64,000 nucleotides of DNA from Eustoma russellianum (Eukaryota > Streptophyta > Magnoliopsida > Gentianales > Gentianaceae). The notes below the pieces were generated by a model. That model was not told the origin of the DNA, made no database searches, and was given only the letters and a program-made list of their open reading frames with translations. Both the position numbers and the translations under genes were made by a program. Location: positions 6,373,726 through 6,437,725 of the forward strand of contig AP025062.1 in the NCBI GenBank assembly GCA_036186865.1, read 5' to 3'. Numbering within the stretch: position 1 is the first letter of the stretch; every line of letters begins with the position of its first letter. Shown here piece after piece: positions 57,517-64,000 of the stretch.

Positions 57517-60500
57517 TCAACCCCCCATTGAACGCACATTCAATGCAATGAGTAAATTCTGGGTTTCTCGATGGATTCTTCCAACAATCAGATCAACCGG
57601 CGGAAGATGGTGATGGAGCCCGTTTCTGATCTGATTCCGCCAAAAAATTGCAGTCCTGATCGTCTCTCGGAACATGCAGAGGAATTGGAGAGGGTTCTGA
57701 TGGGTCTTGGCCTCCACTGCGATATTTCGGTCAATCCAAGCATCAGCTTGAGTTTCTCCAAAAAAGGTATGCCATCTGCTTCGATCAATTAATCTTTTCC
57801 AAACATTAGATATCCAGATGCAATCCCGTGTTGCATGTAGAATTGTATCCGCCTCCTTACCGCAGACACTGCAGATGGGTGTGTCAAGGATGCCCCGTTT
57901 GTACAGTACTGATGCTCTAAGGAGTTTTTTATGTTTAATCTGCCATAGGAGCATGTTACTCCCTGCAGGACCTTTGATCCGCCAAAGGTTCCTCCAACTG
58001 GCTTTGTCCGTTGTGTCTGGGGGTTGAGTTTGTAAGTCATGTGCAGTTTGCATGTCAAATTTTCTGTGTCTTCTTCTTTGCGTTTGACTATGTAGATCCT
58101 GTACAGTCTTATATTCATAGTAGGCCTTGAGGAGCGATTTCGCTTGTCGAATGCTCCGCCATATGAAGGAGACATTGGTGTTCCTGGACGTGGCAGCTAG
58201 GGGGTCACCATATTTAGCCAGAGTACTTGTGCCCAAAGCTTATCCTTCTCCTGATTCATTCTCCAACCTAGTTTAGCAAGAAGTGCAAGGTTAACCTGTT
58301 TGAGCCTTCTAATACCAAGCCCCCCCTCCTCCTTCGGGGTACACACAGTATCCCAAGCCACAGGGTGAAGCTTTCTTGATCCATAGTAACTCCCCCATAA
58401 GAAGTCCCTGTTTAGGCGTTCTAAGGTCTTTACCGTAGACACAGGAAACTTAGCAGTCTGCATGTAGTAGGCAGGGATGCTGCTCATGACAGACTGTATA
58501 AGGATTAGGCGGGCAGCCTTGGACATAACTTTGGTTTTCTAGGCCCCCAGCTTGGCTTGCACCTTTTCAACGATGGGTTGAAAGGTGGCCGATGTTACCC
58601 TTCCATGTAACATAGCCATCCCTAAATATTTTCCAAATGTTGTAGTGGTAGGGATCCCAAAGTTGGACCTTAGAGTCTCTTTCATCTTCTGAGGCATATT
58701 GGGGGAGAAGAAGACAATGGATTTATCCATATTGACTTTTTGCCCTGAATATGCACAGAATTCCTCCAAAGTTTGTTGTATCACAATGGCTTGGCCTTCG
58801 GTGGCCTCTCCAAATAGGACAAGGTCATCAGCAAACATGAGGTGAGAGATAATAGGACCTTTTCTAGAAAACTTTATCGGTTTCCAGGCACGCTTCTCAA
58901 CTTGCTTGTGGATCATGTGGCTTAGAACTTCCATACAAAGAACAAAGAGATACGGTGCAAGTGGATCTCCTTGCCTAAGTCCCCTGGTAGGGGTAAACTC
59001 ATCCAGGTGTTCACCATTCTATAAAACCTGAATAGAAGCCGATTTTAGGCAGTAGAGGATCAATTCAATAGTGCTCTCGTCCAGTCCAGCGCAGCCCAAC
59101 ACTCTTGACAAGAATTCCCAGTCAATCCTGTCGTAGGCTTTCTCAAGATCTATTTTCACAGCCATAAATCCCTTCTTCCCTTTTTTCAGCCTAAGTAAGT
59201 GCAGCATTTCTTGAGCCAACACAATATTATCCACCCCTTGGCGCCCTGGGATAAAGCTACTTTGATTTTCCTTCACCAACTTTGGTAGGAGTGGTTTGAG
59301 TCTATGAGCAATTATTTTAGAGATCACTTTGATGAGAACATTACACAATGAGATTGGCATGAACTGTGACATTTTCTCCGGGTGTTCCAGCTTAGGTATG
59401 AGGGAGATGAGGATGTGGTTCAGGGACTTGTCAAACTGCCTGTGCTGAAAGGCCAGTTTCACAAATTGGGTCACATCAGGGCCAATAACATGCCAAAATT
59501 TTTGGTAGAAAAGAGTAGGAAAACCATCAGGTCCAGGTGCTTTGTAGGCCCCCATTTGAAACACAGCTCTCTCCACCTCTTTATCACAAATGGGCCTAGT
59601 CAGACTTTGTTTTTCACCTCTGGTTAATTTAGGGAAGTCCATACTCAGTTCAGTTATCGGTCTTGTTGGTTCCTTAGTGTAGAGCTTTTGATAGTATTCA
59701 TTGGCGCACTGTTTCAGCTCAAGTTGGTACTCCATCCAAATTCCTTGATCATTCATAAGCCTATACACTTTTCTTCTTCTGCTACGACTCACGGCTGTAA
59801 TATGAAAATAGCGCGTATTCCGTTCCCCGTGGACCATCCACTGCAGCCGTGACTTTTGGAACCAAAACAGCTCCTCCTGCTTGAGGATATTGTCATACTC
59901 TTGCAGAAGATCAACCTCCAACTTCATTAAGAATTTTGAGCTCCTGCTGTTAAGGGATCTTTGGATCCCTTGAAGCCTTGCTAAGCATCGCTTTTTTCTG
60001 CTAGGGATATGTCCGAAGGTCTTATTGTTCCACACTGTAAGTACTTTTTCCATTTCGAGCAATGCTTTCCCGATAGGGACACCAGATTTCCACTCCATTT
60101 CCACAAATTTCTCAAAGTCAACGTGTTCAAACCATGCCATGAGGAACCTAAAATAGCGGGGAGGCCTATAAGTAGGTTCCACATCCATATGTAAGCAGAT
60201 AGGATGATGATCCGAGTGTGTACATGGTAGATGTTCCAAAATGGCATTCGTAAACTTGATCTGCCAAGCTCTATTCACCCAAGCCCTGTCAAGCCTCTCA
60301 TAGATTGATCTGCCATCATCCCTCATGTTGGACCAGGTAAAGGCTGGTCCGGAGTACCCCAAGTCCATGAGTTCGCAAATGTTCAGCATCCTCCATAGAC
60401 CTTTATTGGGATGCGTTTTGACTGGATTGCCACCAACCTTGTCAGCCTGGCTAACAGTTTCATTGCAGTCCCCAATCACACACCACGGGACCATAGCAAT

Positions 60501-62320
60501 ATCAGTAAGGGACTCAAAGTAGTTCCATAACTGTCCTCTCAAATTCTGATTTGGAGACGCATAAATGAAGGATAAAACCCACTCCACTTGATTCCTATCC
60601 ATAACAGCCATATTCAAGAATTGGTGGCTGAAGTTAATCACCCGCAGATCCACCTTAGTATCATCCCAAAAGCACCATATCCCTCCGGCGTAGCCTTGTG
60701 CCTCAACAGTAGCAAGTTGGTTAAGGTGTCCAGCCCGTAGGAGGCGTACCGCTTTACTACTTTGTGATCTAGTTTCAACAATACATAGAATAGTTGGTTG
60801 CTGTGTAGCAATCAGGTCCATTGTTAGTGTATGTGCCCTAGGCCATGATTTGGATATTTATGTTATGCATTTATTATTAATAAAAGAGGTTTTATTATCA
60901 TTATTGTTGGTTAGTATGTTACACAATTTTGATATATGTCCCTGATTCATTATTTTTATGGAGATAAAATAATTTATAATCAGTATGAGTATTGATTTGA
61001 TAATCATGAGATGATTATGTGTATGGTGATACGAATCAATCTCATAGATACTTGTTAGAGAACAGTGTATTGGATAGACCCATCATGAGATTGCTACATG
61101 GATTAGCGTCATAAGTAAATCTCATGATAGTCATGTTTTAATCCTTTGACTTGAGATTGTCATAGTTTCCAACATAAGGACTATTATATTTTGACATGAT
61201 CAAACGTTATCCGTAACTGGATAATAATAAAGGTCATGATTGAATGTGATAGAAATTATTTAGAGGATATTGAACAATCAAGATAGAATTTGTCCCTCTC
61301 TTTTGAGAGAGATATCTTTGGGCCCCTCGATTAGTGAGACTGTGAAATGCATGGCCGTGCTCAAATGATTTGATAGTGTGATCAATATCATTTGTTTTAT
61401 CAGTCTACTTAGAGATCGAGTAATCATATGTTTGAACTATATAAGTATGACGCTGACCATGACTTATGTTCAAACTAGATATCGTGTGACAAAGGGATTA
61501 ATGCATGTACTATTATTAGGCTAGTTGGACTTTACTCGTATTAATTGGGTAGTTGTAATGCCTTGCTAGAGGCCAATTACGACTTGTTGGTTTAATAGAG
61601 ATTTAATCAACTGCCAATTAATATGGGCCTATCGGGTCACACACAAGAATGCGTATGGCTGAGATTAATAATATTAATAATATTAATATTGGATATTAAT
61701 TATTATTATTATTATCGTTTTTAATATCAATAATATTAATATTGGATATTAATTATTATTATTATTTTCGTTTTTGGTGATTATATATATATGCATTATC
61801 GGATAATAACGAGAGAATCCGTATCTGATATGGATTTTGAATATCCTGTTACAATCCGTATCTGATATGGATTTTGATTGGCATCAACTAATCCGATTAT
61901 GACTCGGATTTTGATGTCTACATATGTGTATATATATTTGTGTATCTCGTATACACTACATACACAAAAATACAGAATCATCAAAGAGAAACCCTAGAGC
62001 CGTTTTTGTGAAAAGCGAGTTCTTCAGCCGCGCCGTTTGAAGAGCTAGCACTCCGGGCAGAAGCGTTCGTGTGGATACCGACAGAGGGTGGTCGTATTTT
62101 CGTACCTCTTTCATCTGCAAATTTCGAATCTACGGAGGTAATTTTTGATTTCTGTTGTCGAATTAAACGAACAACATGGATCCTTGATAGGAAATCGGAG
62201 ATCATTTTTTGTTTTTCCGCTGCGCGTTTTGCAGTGATCTCGTTAGATTTCCTAACACTTTGCATGTCTAAAGAATTTGGGAGAGCAAGCTCCCCTGCAA
62301 TTCCACACAATAATCTTCAT
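57517..62320 (-). pseudogene. LINE ORF2 (APE endonuclease-RT-zf-RVT), broken
   Basis: Starts MKIIVWNCRGACSPKFF at 62320, is broken by the LTR between 62258 and 60821, then resumes in frame (MDLIATQQPTILCIVETR). Endonuclease motifs: GDCNE near 60465 and SDHHPI near 60207. Reverse transcriptase: FIPGRQ, VKIDLEKAYDRI, FADDLVLF near 58820. C-terminal CSVCGKEADTILHATRDC knuckle near 57850. Two TAG stops (59016-59018 and about 58536-58538) stand where a related RT has Trp, and a frameshift near 58215 splits the C-terminal part. The protein would nick target DNA and copy the LINE RNA; this copy cannot. Confidence 0.92.
60822..62257 (+). repeat. Solo LTR, probably copia, 1436 bp
   Basis: Begins TGTTAGTGTATGTGCCCTAG and ends TTAGATTTCCTAACA, so the ends are TGTTAG/CTAACA-like. 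It contains two internal direct repeats (ATATTAATATTGGATATTAA near 61686 and 61736; AATCCGTATCTGATATGGAT at 61816 and 61854). No internal retroelement sequence remains. Flanking bases (TCCAT before, CTTTG after) do not form a target duplication. Confidence 0.8.
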
Positions 62321-63988
62321 TTAAGACGATAAAGATGGGGATGCAGAGGATGGATTCAAATCCTCTACAAGGTCATTTGGGCTGTTCTTATCATTATCAT
62401 TCTGCACTCGGGGTAGGCATGAGTCCATCGGGTCTTGGTATGGGTAGATTTCTTCACACTCCATGTGAGTGTTCTGTTGGCCAGCGGGGGTGTGAGATGT
62501 GTCCGGTGGTTGATCTTTGATGGATTGGTGGGTCAGTTTGTGAGAGCTCTGGGTGAAGATACAGGATGGAGTGGGGTTTGACTGTTTACAGTATGCCTCC
62601 TGTAAGTTCGGAAAGTGACCTGGCTGATTAAGGTCAGGATGGAAGTGCTGAGGGTGTATCAGGTCCGAAGTCAGGAAACTAGTAGGGTTTTTAGTAGAGT
62701 GTGCATGTGAATGGTTTGGGTTTTTGTTTTCTTGGGTTGGTGAAACGTTGTTGTTAATGGTTATCTTGGGTTTTGCTTTGCCTTTCACTTGGATACCTTT
62801 CCGTTGCTTTGGGCCACTAGGACTCATCATTGCTTTGCTACTCATTGTGATAGCAGGGCCTTCACTAACCTGTTTGTACACGCCAAACTTTTGGATAACC
62901 TCATCCAGCCCAAGCCCCGAGTTGTGTTTGTCATTATCCTCCTGTTCCAATATCTGGAACCTGGACCCGCTAGGGCCACGCGTTGACTTTTGGTTTTTTG
63001 CCTTTGAGGCATTACTTACTTTTTGCTTTCCACTGATTGGGTCGTACGCTGCACCGCTGCACCCAGCAGACTCTGCTGTTATCCCCATAATCTGTCTTGC
63101 TCCAGTCTGTCCAGTGTTTACCTCGGGCTGAGCGTCCGTATTTTGATCCTGGGCACTGGTGGTTGTATCCCTTCGACGCCGGTTGTTTTCCGGAATCAGC
63201 CAGGGCCCAAAAGGTTTCTCCACCGATGGTTGTTGTATGTGTGAAATAGGGGGAGCTATCTTCTCAATCTCTTTGATGATATCTGGGCACTCATCATCTT
63301 TATGCCCATACCTACCACAATGAAAACAAATAGAATGAAGCCCTTCATATTCAACCTTCTGGAAACGCAACTTTGGGCCCTTGAGTATCACTTGTGGAAC
63401 TAAGGGTCTCGAGAGATCCAGTTCCACACAGATTCTGGCGTATTTTCCTCGTGACGCCTTCATTGTACTTTCGTCAACCCGGATAGCTTTACCCACCGAG
63501 CCAGCTATCTCCATTAGTATGTCCGGGTCAAAATATTCCATAGGGAGATTGGGTAAGCGAATCCATACTAGGGTGGTATCAATGAGAGCTTGGTTAGGGT
63601 CAAAGTATGGCCTCCATTTCATAACTGCAAGATAGTGACCCATGATGGTCCACGGCCCTTTCTCAAGAACATGCAGGTAATCCTCTTTATCATAGAAGCG
63701 GACTAGGAAGTAGTTGCCTTCCAGGTCAGTGAGTTCAAATGACATCTTCAAGTTCCATAAATCCCTTAAACGTTCCACCAACACTCGGTATCCCACCGTT
63801 TTCCCCATTAGCTTGATAATCAAAGCCTTTTTCCAAGGTTGCCAAAGGTATAAGCATTTGGTGTTGGAGATTTCCACCTCGGGCCAGTCCGAAGATACTC
63901 CTTCCTCCTTCCCATTCTCCTTCATAGCTTCAATATGCATCTGGTCTAGAAGTTCAGTATCCAAATAATCATCTTCCCCATCTCCCAT
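62321..63988 (-). CDS. LINE ORF1 protein (DUF4283-like plus CCHC knuckle), 555 aa
   Basis: The first ATG in the window for this frame is at 63988; the frame stays open to the window edge, so the true start may lie outside. A DUF4283-type RNA-binding region lies at about residues 45-190 (YLWQPWKKALIIKLMGK, VLEKGPWTIMGHYLAVMKW). The zinc knuckle CFHCGRYGHKDDEC (C-x2-C-x4-H-x4-C) is near residue 230. The C-terminal half is low-complexity, rich in Ser, Pro, His and Asn. It should coat LINE RNA. Its TAA stop at 62321-62323 directly abuts the ORF2 ATG. The frame is intact. Confidence 0.88.
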   Translation of the reverse strand: MGDGEDDYLDTELLDQMHIEAMKENGKEEGVSSDWPEVEISNTKCLYLWQPWKKALIIKLMGKTVGYRVLVERLRDLWNLKMSFELTDLEGNYFLVRFYDKEDYLHVLEKGPWTIMGHYLAVMKWRPYFDPNQALIDTTLVWIRLPNLPMEYFDPDILMEIAGSVGKAIRVDESTMKASRGKYARICVELDLSRPLVPQVILKGPKLRFQKVEYEGLHSICFHCGRYGHKDDECPDIIKEIEKIAPPISHIQQPSVEKPFGPWLIPENNRRRRDTTTSAQDQNTDAQPEVNTGQTGARQIMGITAESAGCSGAAYDPISGKQKVSNASKAKNQKSTRGPSGSRFQILEQEDNDKHNSGLGLDEVIQKFGVYKQVSEGPAITMSSKAMMSPSGPKQRKGIQVKGKAKPKITINNNVSPTQENKNPNHSHAHSTKNPTSFLTSDLIHPQHFHPDLNQPGHFPNLQEAYCKQSNPTPSCIFTQSSHKLTHQSIKDQPPDTSHTPAGQQNTHMECEEIYPYQDPMDSCLPRVQNDNDKNSPNDLVEDLNPSSASPSLSS

Positions 63989-64000
63989 ATAGATAGGTCC

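Larger units (their letters stand above)
57517..64000 (-). mobile_element. Near-complete L1-type LINE, split by an LTR
   Basis: ORF1 (63988-62321) and ORF2 (62320 to about 57517) lie in tandem on the minus strand. ORF2 is interrupted at codon 21 by a 1436-bp solo LTR (60822-62257). No RNase H is recognisable after the zf-RVT-like region. The upstream end runs off the window. The lesions described under ORF2 make it inactive. Confidence 0.9.

Noticed and set aside
57571..57792. Plus-strand open frame starting MDSSNNQINRRK, with a possible splice donor
   Set aside because: It is exactly antisense to the conserved C-terminal part of the LINE ORF2, which explains the open frame.

Overview
This is a nuclear segment of a eudicot plant genome. 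The evidence is three spliced protein genes with plant-type GT-AG introns and plant-specific families (a DUF863 protein, a chloroplast ClpF-like adaptor and a PAP2/PAP9-type purple acid phosphatase), an AT-rich background, and a dense mix of plant transposable elements. I cannot name the species. Gene density is low, about three intact genes and one pseudogene in 64 kb, as in a medium or large plant genome. I see no CRISPR array, rRNA gene, functional tRNA gene or bacterial-type operon. Layout: 0.35-0.8 kb holds a decayed gypsy gag relic, and 1.6-3.3 kb holds a fold-back MITE, copies of an unclassified dispersed repeat, and a SINE with a perfect 18-bp target duplication. The plus-strand DUF863 gene follows (5' UTR exon near 3.5-4.0 kb, coding 6116-9953). 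At 10.6-13.6 kb there is an Au-type SINE, a 167-bp tandem duplication and a 5'-inverted LINE flanked by a perfect 17-bp duplication. At 16.4-17.3 kb is a solo gypsy LTR, and at 19.05-24.33 kb a decayed minus-strand copia element with both LTRs. At 25.7-26.75 kb is a minus-strand PPR pseudogene. The intact minus-strand ClpF-like gene lies at 27.6-30.6 kb (8 exons), a second solo gypsy LTR at 32.8-33.8 kb, and the minus-strand PAP gene at 34.5-42.0 kb (2 exons, 5.5-kb intron loaded with a LINE, a hAT MITE and an internal duplication). A complete Tat-like gypsy retrotransposon occupies 42485-53412. It has 785-bp LTRs, a TATAT duplication, and a spliced, TATA-equipped antisense gene between pol and the 3' LTR. 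The remainder holds MITEs, SINEs and a large minus-strand LINE (57.5-64.0 kb) whose second ORF is split by a solo LTR that looks copia-like. The host genes are not an operon. The PAP and ClpF-like products are both organelle-linked by homology (PAP2-type tail anchor; chloroplast Clp protease adaptor), while the DUF863 protein carries EAR-like motifs suggestive of transcriptional repression. By memory of Arabidopsis loci, the order DUF863 - PPR - ClpF - PAP matches pieces of three Arabidopsis regions, so the genes look like a conserved ancestral block pushed apart by transposon insertion. The most unusual items are the antisense gene inside the gypsy element, the twin-primed LINE with sequence-level junctions, and the heavily rearranged PAP intron.
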